Assembly: GCF_037975245.1 (NCBI RefSeq)
Contig: NC_092576.1
Location: 14,588,611 to 14,652,610 of the forward strand
DNA from: Apostichopus japonicus
Lineage: Eukaryota > Echinodermata > Holothuroidea > Aspidochirotida > Stichopodidae
Length of the DNA: 64,000 bases
Direction of reading: 5' to 3'
In this document: piece after piece, positions 47,601 to 60,900 of the stretch
Position numbering within the stretch: position 1 is the first letter of the stretch
Layout: each line of letters opens with the position of its first letter
Translations under genes and position numbers: made by a program
Notes under the pieces: model-generated
Told to the model about the DNA's origin: nothing
The model's database searches: none
Seen by the model: the letters and a program-made list of their open reading frames with translations, nothing else

Positions 47601-50600
47601 GCAATGACCTATGCATTAAGACATTGAAAGTGTGTATGGAAAGTCCTTGTCTACACATAACACATAACTTTGTGTTGTGCACACAGAATCGCTCTCTTAC
47701 AGTATGTGAATTTTCAAATAATTGTTATCTAATCACTCTCATAGGAAGGATTAGGTACAATATTGTAGTTCCTTTGCAAGTTGGACCATTAACAGTATTA
47801 CACAACAGTTGCCATGGTAGTGGTTAGTTTTCCCAATAGGGGTCATTCATTGTGGGGTATTGCATGGTCACCGGAAGTGTTTGACTGAGGGAGGGGTAAA
47901 AGTTGTCTGTGTGGGGTGTCCAATTTTATGTCAAACAGTCCTCTTCAATGACTGGGTTGATTTTCTTAAAACTTGGTATGAAGGTGTTTTAGGGTTAAAG
48001 TCTATGTCTAGCAGACCCCCCCCCCCCCCAGAAACATAGGTCAAATGTCACATCAAATTAAATTCAATGTTTTAATTCAATATTACTCCAAGGGGACACA
48101 TTACATTCAAATGGAATCTTCACTTGTATAATGGGAACAACATGTAGGCTACTAATACAGGCAGAAATGTGACCTCTGTCATAGTATTACTCAGATTGTA
48201 GAGGACAGCAGAGTGATAGCACTGCAATCATATGACAGTATAGTTCTGCTAACTTATCATATCAAAAAACATTTGCAGTCTTTGTTCATTTGTTTTTTTA
48301 CTATCAATGCAACAGATAAAAAATAAATAAAATGGTTAGACTGTCAGTGTAGAATAAAGTTTTATTTCTCTCTTTTTTTCTGAAGATGACACAGAAATGC
48401 TCACACTGAGTCTGTTTGGTCTGGCCATTGCGTTCAAGAGGAAAACCATTGCAAGGAAACTTTGATGGGATGATGGCACAGAACTTAATGTGACTATTGT
48501 TGCTAGGGATGATCCTAGATCACAGAGGATGAAAAAAAAGTTTATAGCACTGATTAAAAGAAGCGTATTGATTTTGGTGAAGGTCAAAGGTCATTTGGGG
48601 ACAACAGGGAGGTTAATTGTCTTGTAGGGTATATGTGTTCAGGAAGTGGCAGCACTGAAACAGCCACATGGTCTTCTACTCTGCAAATCCTAAAATGCTT
48701 GTTTTAAGTGTGTGTGTGAAATAAAAAGGGGGGGGGGGAGGGGGGGGGGGGAAGGTTACAGTGACTTTCTCTTATTATTGTATTTTTTTGGTGAAAAATT
48801 ATTAGTAGGGGTATCAGTATGCCCATTAGAGCAATCTGAGAGTCTGAATAGTACATCCTTCAGAACTGCATTGTAAGCCACTTATTGTTGTTATTAATGA
48901 TGTAATTTCTTATTGCTAACTGACACTCCGAGCAGTAGGGGGTGTATCGGTACGGACTTCAGAACTGCATTCTTAGCCACCTAATGGTGTTATTATGTTA
49001 TTTCAGAACTAATGGTGTAACTTCTTGGTGCTAAATGACACTCCAACCATTAGCGGGGCGTTTTGGTACACCTCTCAGAACTGTTTTGCAAGCCACTAAA
49101 TTTTGTTACTTCTTGGTGCTAAATGACACTCCAACCAGTAGCGGGGCGTATTGGTACGCCCCTTAATGGTGTTAGTTCTTGGTGCTAAATGACACTCCAA
49201 CCAGTAGCGGGGCGTATTGGTACGCCCCTTAGAACTGTATTGCAAGCCACTAAATTTTGTAACTTCTTGTTGCTAAATGACACTCCAACCAGTAGTGGGG
49301 CGTATTGGTACGCCCCTTAGAACTGTATTGCAAGCCACTAAATGTTGTTACTTCTTGGTGCTAAATGACACTCCAACCAGTAGCGGGGCGTATTGGTACG
49401 CCCCTTAGAACTGTATTGCAAGCCACTAAATTTTGTTACTTCTTGGTGCTAAATGACACTCCAACCAGTAGCGGGGCGTATTGGTACGCCCCTTAATGGT
49501 GTTAGTTCTTGGTGCTAAATGACACTCCAACCAGTAGCGGGGCGTATTGGTACGCCCCTCAGAACTGTATTGCAAGCCACTAAATTTTGTTACTTCTTGG
49601 TGCTAAATGACACTCCAACCAGTAGCGGGGCGTATTGGTACGCCCCTTAATGGTGTTAGTTCTTGGTGCTAAATGACACTCCAACCAGTAGCGGGGCGTA
49701 TTGGTACGCCCCTCAGAACTGTATTGCAAGCCACTAAATGTTGTTACTTCTTGGTGCTAAATGACACTCCAACCAGTAGCGGGGCGTATTGGTACGCCCC
49801 TTAATGGTGTTAGTTCTTGGTGCTAAATGACACTCCAACCAGTAGCGGGGCGTATTGGTACGCCCCTCAGAACTGTATTGCAAGCCACTAAATGTTGTTA
49901 CTTCTTGGTGCTAAATGACACTCCAACCAGTAGCGGGGCGTATTGGTACGCCCCTTAATGGTGTTAGTTCTTGGTGCTAAATGACACTCCAACCAGTAGC
50001 GGGGCGTATTGGTACGCCCCTTAGAACTGTATTGCAAGCCACTAAATTTTGTAACTTCTTGTTGGTAAATGACACTCCAACCAGTAGTGGGGCGTATTGG
50101 TACGCCCCTCAGAACTGTATTGCAAGCCACTAAATTTTGTAACTTCTTGTTGCTAAATGACACTCCAACCAGTAGTGGGGCGTATTGGTACGCCCCTCAG
50201 AACTGTATTGCAAGCCACTAAATGTTGTTACTTCTTGGTGCTAAATGACACTCCAACCAGTAGCGGGGCGTATTGGTACGCCCCTTAGAACTGTATTGCA
50301 AGCCACTAAATTTTGTTACTTCTTGGTGCTAAATGACACTCCAACCAGTAGCGGGGCGTATTGGTACGCCCCTTAATGGTGTTAGTTCTTGGTGCTAAAT
50401 GACACTCCAACCAGTAGCGGGGCGTATTGGTACGCCCCTCAGAACTGTATTGTAAGCCATTAATGGTGTTTCTTCTTGGTGCTAAATGACACTCCCTTGC
50501 AGTTGTGGGGTGTATTTGTTTCACTGATTCACTTTTGTACAGGGACAAGAGGTATTTTTCTTCCTTTATTCATGTAAGAAATTAACCTACTAAATTTCAG

Positions 50601-53600
50601 TTTATGGTCATGTAGATAAAATATAACATGAAATACATAAGTTGGTACAAACAAAGAATAATTTTCTGATTGTGTTATTTTTTGTCTCAAATTTATGTAT
50701 CTGCAGTGTGATTACAATGCATTTGCCTTTTTAACTCACATTTTGAAGGTTTAAAGACAATGACAGTCATAGCGTAGATTTTTCCCTTATATATACCATA
50801 TTTTTATACCCGAGTGCAAACGTCATTAAAAGCAATATAATTTCTGGTAAATTTATCAATGTTGAACAAAAAGTTTTTTTTTCTTGGATAAAAGTCAGGT
50901 TTAAATAGTTCCTAGAAACCCTAAATGTTTCCTAGCCTCTTTTAGACCCTTTAATGAGATTAAGTACTTGAAATTAGATCCCTTTAGGGAGTCAGCGTGT
51001 TAATATACAGGGGAATCCAAACATATAAACTTAGCTCATTTTGTATCATAATATTAACAGTTCTTGTGAAGTTTTATTGGATATTGCCATGTAGAATTAA
51101 GTTGTTTGAGGCAATAAAGTTGACGTGTAATATATTAACTGCTGACAAGTAAACTTATTGTAACAAATATCCTCGTTAAGAGTTTGTTAAGTTCGATAAA
51201 GTATTTAATACAATATAAATTTTACATCAAGCCAATATAACTCATGGATTGTTACAACATCCTTGATTTCAGCTGATATTGTACCCAGTGATGAGCTGGT
51301 CTCATTAACTGTGAATGCTGGCGATACAGGTGTAAGCATTGGTATGAAGAGCACCGGATCAAAGAATGTTGCAGACTTCAGATGGTTGAAGGACAATGTA
51401 AGGAACAATGCTATTAATGGACAGGATATTTAGAGTATCAGTGGACAAGTTGAGGTAGATGATGCTGGTGTCTATGAGTGTCACGTCATCGGTGAGAGGA
51501 GTGATGCAAAACAAGGTCTAAAACTGTTGATAGTAAGAGGTTTGTAACTTTTCCAGTACATTGATGAACTGTTCTGCTGAGATTTGATCGGTTAAATTTC
51601 AAAACGGTTATTGTGCTGGACACGAATTTTGTTGTGGCTCATGACACCTTAACGAATATCAATGTTATGTAAATCAGTTAAACCACAGAGCCATCAATCA
51701 TTCCAAAGGCATTTCTGCTTGCATTTTTGTGATTTATTATATGTTGATACTAACTGGTAATTGCTAGTGTTAACTGATAGGTGCTATGTTAAAATATCAT
51801 TCTGCATACTATTAGTTTTCATGAGATATAATCCGGTGGCAAACAATTTGACATTTTGGAATAAATAAGATATTTTACTCTGTCATTTAAAACAACCATC
51901 TCAATATCTTTTTCCTAACTTGCAATATTATTGATGATTATCGAAAGTATTGTCACGAGAAAAAAACCTTGTCATTCTCCATCACGTAGATCTTAGTCGA
52001 TGACATCGGTCGATGACCCGGTTCGAGTCACTCTAAGAGTAACGTATGTCGTCCAGTTACAGAGTTGTTGACAATTGAAAATTCATAATCAAGGACGTTT
52101 AATATGAATATAAGAAACTGACTTCGGTCAGCGTGTGGCTTTGATAAGCCAATGAGGCTTCTTCGCGAGTTCCTGCTTGCAGGAGGATCTAAACAAATAC
52201 ATACATGTGGTGTTATCATCGTAGTTTTTGTGTCAAATGCTAAAATTTCCGATAGTATTGCAACTTTTCGTAAGAAAATGAGTTCCTCAGAGGATGCATG
52301 CTTTGCAAATTATAAAGAAAAGCAACATTATTTGCTCTTTCATTTTCATGAAGGTATTACTAGTTTGCTATTGAAAGATATATGAATTCAAAAAATGTCA
52401 CAAAAAAACCCGCTCTATTCAATATTTTATTTGGACGTGGTTGTTACTATATCAGATGCAAAAATGTCCAGCATTTTCTTAAACAATGAACTTCAATCAT
52501 CATAATAGCCTCTATTGAACAATGATACAATATTAACTGATCACTGGTGTAAATCAATTTTAAATTAACATACAGCAACAGAGAATACATACATGTGTTG
52601 CTGACCGTAGTTAATCTAAATTGTTATTCACTAATTTGAAATAGTAATGATATATCCTTGTGAGTTAATATTGATTATATTTAACAGAAGGTGAAAATTA
52701 TCCTTGACTAAAGGTAAACTTTTACTATATGTAAAAAAAGTTGACATGTGAACATTGCAGTTGAAATCACTGCTAGTGTTTATGTAAAGCAAACTTTTTT
52801 TTTCTTTCCGAACAATTCTGTTATAGATGTTTCATTTATCTATAGTATTTCCATATTGAAGCGGTTGTTCTTCTTGTATGAAATAAGTATCGCCACTCCA
52901 AGGACATCAAGCGTGAATAAAATAATCCACAAACGTCTAAATTATATTATCTAATGTGAAAGTGCAACCAAAAATAACAACTTTGAAAGACTATTAAGTA
53001 TGTTTACTCACTCTTGTCACTACGGCACAGCTTTTAATATAAGAAAAAGAGATCGGCGAGGCAGTTTCAAAAATAGATCATGAAAAGGGTTTCCCTGTGC
53101 AAACTATAATCTAATTATCCAGGTCCTTTCAATAAGCGTAACTATATGTTAGGCACCATGGGTGGTATATTCATTCAAAACTAGTACAGTTCAATATTTT
53201 CATGTGTTATTGTCTTTGTTATTATACTGTTACGATCACTGTACCAACATCAAAATTATATTAACACGAAGTTTGATTTGATGATAGAAGAAACCTTCAG
53301 CTCTTTCCTGTGTATCTAGATATTTCAGTGTGCAGAAAATACTAGTATACGTCATATAGATTTTACTTTGGCAGCATATTCGTTAATATTTTTTTCGGGC
53401 ACACGTTTCACTCACAATGCGCATCTGTGTATGACCTCTTTCTAACACTAGCTTGTCCAGCTAATCGATGGGGCCCAGATGCTTGTGATGGTATATGTGA
53501 TAACTGCTATAACGGAGGCATTTGTGATGAGAACAGTGGAAAATGCATTTGTGCTCTTGGGTTCAAAGGAACAAACTGTGAAGAAGGTAACAATTATCTC

Positions 53601-53683
53601 CATGCTTCGCTGCTGGGATATATATATCTATATATATCTATATCTATATATATAATTATATATATATATATAATTATATATAT

Positions 53684-53726
<43 letters not shown>

Positions 53727-54941
53727 TCATATATATTAATGTTCATATGTATAAATGAACACCAGTCTGTTGAGAAATTTAAAAACTCAAGTGGATGCTT
53801 TGGAAAAATTACTTGTGAGACTCAGGAAGCTCCCTTAAAAAATTCCTATAAAGTTATAACCTTGTGAGTAACAACATGAAATTTGTTATTTATCTTGTGT
53901 CTGTATATGATGCACCCATTACATACTGTCATAGAGCTATAAACTTAAAAACAATTGTAAAATACATTCAGTATTCTTCCAGGGAATGTTAATTATCGCA
54001 GAAAGATTGATGCTTATGACATTATTTGAAGACTTGTAGTTGATAATTTCGAGATTAGATTCTGAAAAAAAACAGCATTAATTCATTCACCTAAATCATC
54101 TAATTTAATTTGCGGTGAATCTCAGGGAAATAATAATAACTGATGGACGCCAACTTTATGATAAGGCCTTTGAAAGGGGCTTACCGATAAAGTGTATGAA
54201 AAGGTGTATTCAACCATAGTTGATATCTTTTAATAGTTTTTAATCGTGCTGATAACTCTGAAATTACATGCAGCCTCCTATTTAAGTGCTTACCAATGAA
54301 GTAAGTGATAGCTATTCACATTTGCAGAAGTCGCCCATTTCAAACAACGATGATTACGAATTGCTTATGACATGAATAGAGTCAAGCGGTTCACTGTCTT
54401 TGTTTTTAAGCGTGTGGGCCTAACCGATTTGGAGATATATGTGACAAGAGATGTTCTACAACTGACAAGGAATGCGACAGATTCCTATTTTGCCTTGCTC
54501 ATCCCTATGGATGTAGCTGTAACACAGGATTTAAAGGTTTATACTGTCTTACAGGTACAATTTTACTTTTTTTTTACTTTCTACTGTACACAGAGATCAA
54601 TTGATGGGCCATCATATTTACTGTGATTGATATTCCACAATTGCCAAGCAACGCATAAAATGCAAAATCTCTACCTAAAACAGCAATTGATACATTATAA
54701 TTCAAAATATTAAAAATATTTTTAGAAGCGAATGAAATATAATACACTCTGATGAACGCAGTAATTTAGGGTACGGCTCTATATCATTGAGAAACTAACC
54801 ACCAGTTTATTTTTACCGACTGGGCAAGCAAAGAGAAGACGTGTTATTTTAATTTGGCAAAGATATCATATTGTTGCTAGATATAACTTTATAAATAACT
54901 GTATATATAACTATATATATAAATATAACTATATATAAAAC

Positions 54942-54978
<37 letters not shown>

Positions 54979-57900
54979 ATAAATTTGAAGATGTACTTAA
55001 TGACTTCACTCCTTGGTGAGTTACATTAGCTTTAGTTTCATCACACCTTTGGATTGCTCTGTTCTGGTATTTTGTTTTACACTGAGATATGAATGTACAT
55101 AATATAAATATAGTTAACTTTTCAATCAGCATGTGATTCAGGAACCTATGGAGCCAGCTGCCTACAGACCTGTCACTGTCAGTCTTGCCAGTGTGACAGA
55201 TATACAGGAGTCTGTACAGGATTACCACCAGGCTGTAGTATTGGATGGACAGGGACTAATTGCCAAGGTAAATGTTTTTTTCTTGAAATGATATTTTGTC
55301 CCAATAGAGCATTTCATAAAGTATTAAAATAAAGTTACTTGCTCTGATTCCATGTCTACTTCAGCTTAATTTACATAACAATACAGGTGAATCCTCTGTA
55401 TCATAAACGCACAGAGCTCTCTTAACGGTCCATCTGATCAATATACATAAAAAATCATTGTATGGAATAGACAGGGTGTACTTGTCTGATTAACGTGGTT
55501 AACGACCCCCCCCCCCCTACAAACACACACCCTTCTCCACCCACTCCTCCCAATACGGTAAGAAATTAGCAAATAAATTAGCAATATAAAAACATACATT
55601 TATAAGTTTTGATATTGCTACTGTATGAAATATTTTCATCACTGGGACATTTGATACCGCAAAAAATGCACTAGATTATAATTTATTAAATTATTAAATG
55701 AAATTTAAGACAGCAGCTGAGACTGTTCAGGTTGCACTAATAGTTAATATATAGTTGTTAAAGGTTTCCAGCTGTCACCTATATATTTTATACAAAATAT
55801 TACCTATCGGACACAACAAATTCAGCCAATTTATGTAGATTGATAGCTTTTGAATACTTTTCTCAGAGGAGAGAGATTTCTATTATATCATTAAATCGTA
55901 ATTTCTCTTTCATGGAAATCAAACATGAGTGTTTCCACCATCTCTTGACTAGGTTGTCAGTTGGAGAGGAGGAGGGGGGGGGGGGGTGGCAAGGTGGTTC
56001 ATTGAGTTTTATTTTAAGGTCTCCTGTTGTTCCAATTAACTTAATGCTGATGATACTGCACATGTTGGAACATGTTATGCTGTTGCCATGGTAACACTTT
56101 CCTTCTCTAACATTTTGACATTTGTTCATGTTCCAGTAAATTGTGAAGGTTTAAATGTTTTTGCCAGTTAGTCAAATTTCAATTTTGGTAAAAACTAGCC
56201 ACAGTGGACTGTATCTCAAGATCTTATTTCTGGTATCCCTTTCAACTGTTTCATTTTTGATTATACCTCAGGTCTATTACGACAAGTTCTTTGTATGGAG
56301 TACTTGATGACTTGTCTGAGAAACAATTCAAACTTTGAGTTTAAACAAAAGAAAATGGAATCCTCACAGTACAAAACGAAATGTATTTCGTATTATTTTC
56401 ATTGAATAAATATATCTTAAATATGCGTTGATTGGGTTTGGAATTTTCATGTTCTGGTCAATATAGAGTCCTTCTGTTATGAACACAACACGAAACCTAA
56501 GGACAATATTCTGAACAGAATGCACATAAGGTCTACAAATAGCAGCAGATCTCATAAAGGAATACCACATTTGGAGAAAAGAAAAAAGACGAAGTGTATG
56601 ATGAGGTAGATGAAGGAAGAAAAGAACATAATAATGTAAAAAAAAGGCATTTCAATTTTATGCAAGAGCCAAAGCAAAAATGACATAAATGGGCTTCAAA
56701 GAAAATTAGGATTTGTATATACAGTATGTATTAAATATAGACAGATGACAGTTTATGTAGAGATGCATGTAAGTAAAGATTGTTTAGTCTCTATAATTGT
56801 GAAGGTAAGAATTGAGTCTAGACTGGGAATTGTGTGCCTAGATGTCAGATGAAAAACAAACATAAAATAACAGCTTTGGTCACAAAATAATTCCATTTTC
56901 TCTTCATATTTTGTAGAAATTACAAATTCCGGAATGAAATTCATTGCCACAACCAGAGTATGACATATATTACTTTATGAAGAAGTGTGTAGGCATAGGA
57001 ATGTGTATATTACCCTTGAAGTGGGACATTAAAATCAATTTATATGCAGTTTACAGTAGTCTCCTTTAAGCTGTGGTTAATGTTGCATCCACAGGAGGCT
57101 TGTTCAGAGCTGGACTGACACTCTAAAAATATCAAAAGCAACAGGATGACTGATGTTATTCCAATAGTGATTAAACGTTTTATCTTCACGATAACCATAT
57201 ATCAACTTGAGAAAAGTTGGACAGAATAAATCATCATCAATTAGCAATTGAGTGAATTTTATCTTTGCATTACTTATCAATTTTATGTAAAAAGAATAAA
57301 GACATTGAATCAGAGCATCATAGAAAGATATTACAATAACTAACAGTATAGAGAATGAATATAGAGCATTTTGATTTACAGAGTGTCTAGGGCCACGCTT
57401 TGGGGAAAGCTGTGCAGATGATTGTCACTGTTCAGAAAGTTACTGCAACAAAGTAACAGGAAGTTGCTCTGGAGGTTGCAATCCTGAATGGGTGGAACTA
57501 TTTTCACCCAACTTATGTCAGACAGGTAAGACACATTCTGTCATGATTGCATCAGGGGATTGTACCACTGGTTAATATGAAATGACATTTAAAGAAAAAC
57601 TGGAAACATTGAAAGTCATAAAGGAAAGTTATGCATTCAAACATGATTCATTGCTATAGGTGACGTGAGGAGTCTGTACCTACTGCAGTTCTTGTCTGAA
57701 GCATGATCATTGTAGTGATACAGTTTTCTTAACCCCAATGAAGTAGAGAACTTGGTTGCTAAAATTGCCTTAATCACTTGAAACTACTAGCTCTTCGTTA
57801 GTAGCTGATTTTAATAATGATTTCTCATTCTTTTCGCTCTGGATCAATTGGTATCTTTGCAGCTGCCTACACCAGTAGAAATATGATGAATCACTGTTAC

Positions 57901-60900
57901 CAGCAAACATAGACAATTTGAGTTAAATAGAAAATACATGTGTTAATTTACGATCTGTAGTAAAAGAACAGCATGACATTATTGCACAACAATTTTTCCA
58001 TGTTAGTTTGTTTCTTTGTTCTGTCATAATAATGTTATGTCAGGAAGTTTTTCACAATTCAGTGTTGAGCCAAGCAAACAGCTCATTTGTCTATGAATAC
58101 GAATATTACTACATGTGTGTTCATTGAAACCTTGAAGAAAGGTGGGCTGGTAATATGCTTAGATTCATTCTCAATTATTCAGTCTAGGCAATCATTATTT
58201 AATGTTGTAAATTCAGTAAATGGTGTTCAGGGCATTGCACTTCACAATCTCAGTACATTCTGATCAAAGTATTATCTTTGCAATTTCAGTTCTTTCTCAT
58301 GAAAGTATTGTGTTAGAAATATCAGGAATATCAGTTCATTCTCAGCAAAGCATTACCATATTGGTTAACATTTAGTTGTCCTAGAATAGTATGATCTTAT
58401 ATTTTATGAAGACCACTATGAGTGTTTCTCATCCTTTCCTCATTTAAGGTCTAAAGATGCAGTCTACACTATGAGTGTTCCTCATTCTTTCCTCATTTAA
58501 GGTATAATAGATGCCGCCTATACCCGTAAAAATCCCGGAGTAACAGTTCCTGTGACTTGCACAGCTGCTAATGGCCCAAGTCCTTCAGACATTAATCAAT
58601 TAGAGTTTGTTCTGTCAAGACATCATGAGAATTTAGATGACAATGGTATTTCTACTGTAGAGATTACTGGTGATGCAACAACAACTACTGCATTCATGGT
58701 AGATAATGTCACAGATGGACAGACACTGTACTGTCAGCTGAGGAAAGATGGCAAGAAATATGCAGTATATAGCATAACTATAGCTGTATTTGGTGAGTAG
58801 CATAATTACATGTGTTACATTTGTCCTTTAGAGGTCATCCGTGCTCTCTTTAGAATTGCTAAGTATTAACCCGGAAGGTGGCAAAGTCATTTTTTTTATC
58901 TTAGAAACACATTTTGCAACTTGTAACATTGAAGTTAGTGAAATATCAAAAACTATGGAATGATGATCTAAAGGAGGATGTTAAATGTAAAAAACACTAA
59001 ACCATGATATGACAATATCTTTAGTTCTACAGAAGAAAGTTTGAAGTTTAAAGAAATGAAAAACATACTTTCATGCTACCACACTTGCTTTTTCTTTTCT
59101 TTTCTTTCTTACATTTGAAGCTCTAATTTCTTAAATTACTCAGTTGAAATTGGTGTATCAAGGAATTTCATGCTTCTTTTTTAACATTACAAACAATACA
59201 ACGTACCATTGGGTAAAATGAGTTTACATGATTTCTTAATTCGTTTATTTTACTTAAACTTCACTCTGGTGAATCATTTAAGTCAACATAAGTTCCAACA
59301 TTAATGTTGTTTGATGTTATTATGTGGTAAATTGGTCCATGTACTTTGGTGAGTACAAGTATTATATTGTTTTTTGGTACAGATGAATGTTAGTGAAGTC
59401 AACATAGGTCAGAATCAAACTTTTGAAATACGATATCTCCAAAATTCAATGTTGATTGAACTTCAGTCTGTGTATAAATTGATCCATGCAAATTGGCAAA
59501 AATCAAAGGTCATATGATGTAAAGATGGTTCAGAATAAATGTTGCCCACGGTCAAAAGGTTGCTATTGTAGGATTTTCTTACAATAATGGTGAACATGTT
59601 GAAACTGCTTAGCTCCTTTGAATAAAAGTACAATAAAGTGGAACATGTGGATTGTCATGATCATGTATGCATGTACTGTATGTATATTATATACTCCTGC
59701 AAGTAGCAAGGAGCCATCATTGGCTTATCAAAGCCGCAAGCTCACCGAAGTCCGTCTCTTAGATTCATATTTTAACGTCCATGATTATGAATTGTCAACA
59801 ACTCTGTAACTGGACGACATACATTAATCTTGAGGTGACTCGAACTCGAGACCTTATAATTGAAAAGCTCCGGTGTTAACCACTGAGCTAACACTACCTT
59901 GTAACTCACAGTTAAGTTTTATTCTAACAGTCTGGCCTTCAGCTGCTTAGATGTTCATTGCTTGCAATTATTGCAATATTTCATAAGACAAAAGTACAAC
60001 TGATTGCAAACTATGACTGGCTATGAATTAAACTTGGGGTTCACACCTTCAAGGCGTAAAAAGAATTATAGACGATCGCTAAAGCTAGCAAAAACATTAC
60101 CAAAAGGCGGTATTTAGGTTATATGTACGTAAATTATATTATCACCTTCTGTCAACCATTGGTACTATACAGCTTACTACAACCCATACCCGGCTGTAAA
60201 CATGATTACAATTACTCATTATCCGATGATTTCATAGTATTCATTGTATATAGCGGTAGACCATGTTCACGTCTGATGTAACATTAGATCTTTATTTTCT
60301 TTAAGTTTTCGCATTTGGGTTTCCAGATCTCCCTGTACTGCAAACTGCTCCAGAGGCAGATTCAATAACTGATTCAACAGTCACCATCAGCTGGTCAGCC
60401 TGGGATGAAGAAAATGAAGATGGGGACCCTCCTGTCATCGGGTATACGCCTTACTACAAGCTGGCATCAGGACTGAGTTGGTCTATCCAGGATACGTCTA
60501 CATCTATCAAGACATTGAATTTCACCTTTACGGCACTCATACCAGAGGAAAGATACTCATTCTGTGTAGCAGCAGTAAGAGAAGGAGAGAAGGGAGAAGG
60601 TCCAAAGAGTCCAGCGCTGAATGCTACTACCACTTGCGGAGGTATTTTGCATAATCATATAAAATTACATTGTATTTTCATAATTTTTATCTGTCATGTC
60701 AGTTTGTTTTACGGGAAGCAGATGTTTAAATGACCTCCAAAATCATATTGCATTGTGTTAAGTTTTGGTTGATTGTATTTTTTTTCGATTTCATCTTGAT
60801 GATATTTAAATAGCAATCATTTAGTCATACAGCCATTGCAATTATTTTTTGTAAAGTTGTAATAAAGTGATATTTGTGTTGTGTTTTATATTAGCACAAT

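Noticed and set aside
48385-48600. Open frame containing a FGLAIAFKRK block as a coding exon
   Set aside because: A stop interrupts it and no splice sites or family motif support it.
51533-51541. gtaaga as donor of the second Ig exon
   Set aside because: It fits the consensus better but would leave phase 0 against a phase-1 EGF exon. The gtttgt donor at 51540 keeps the frame and matches the Tie junction.
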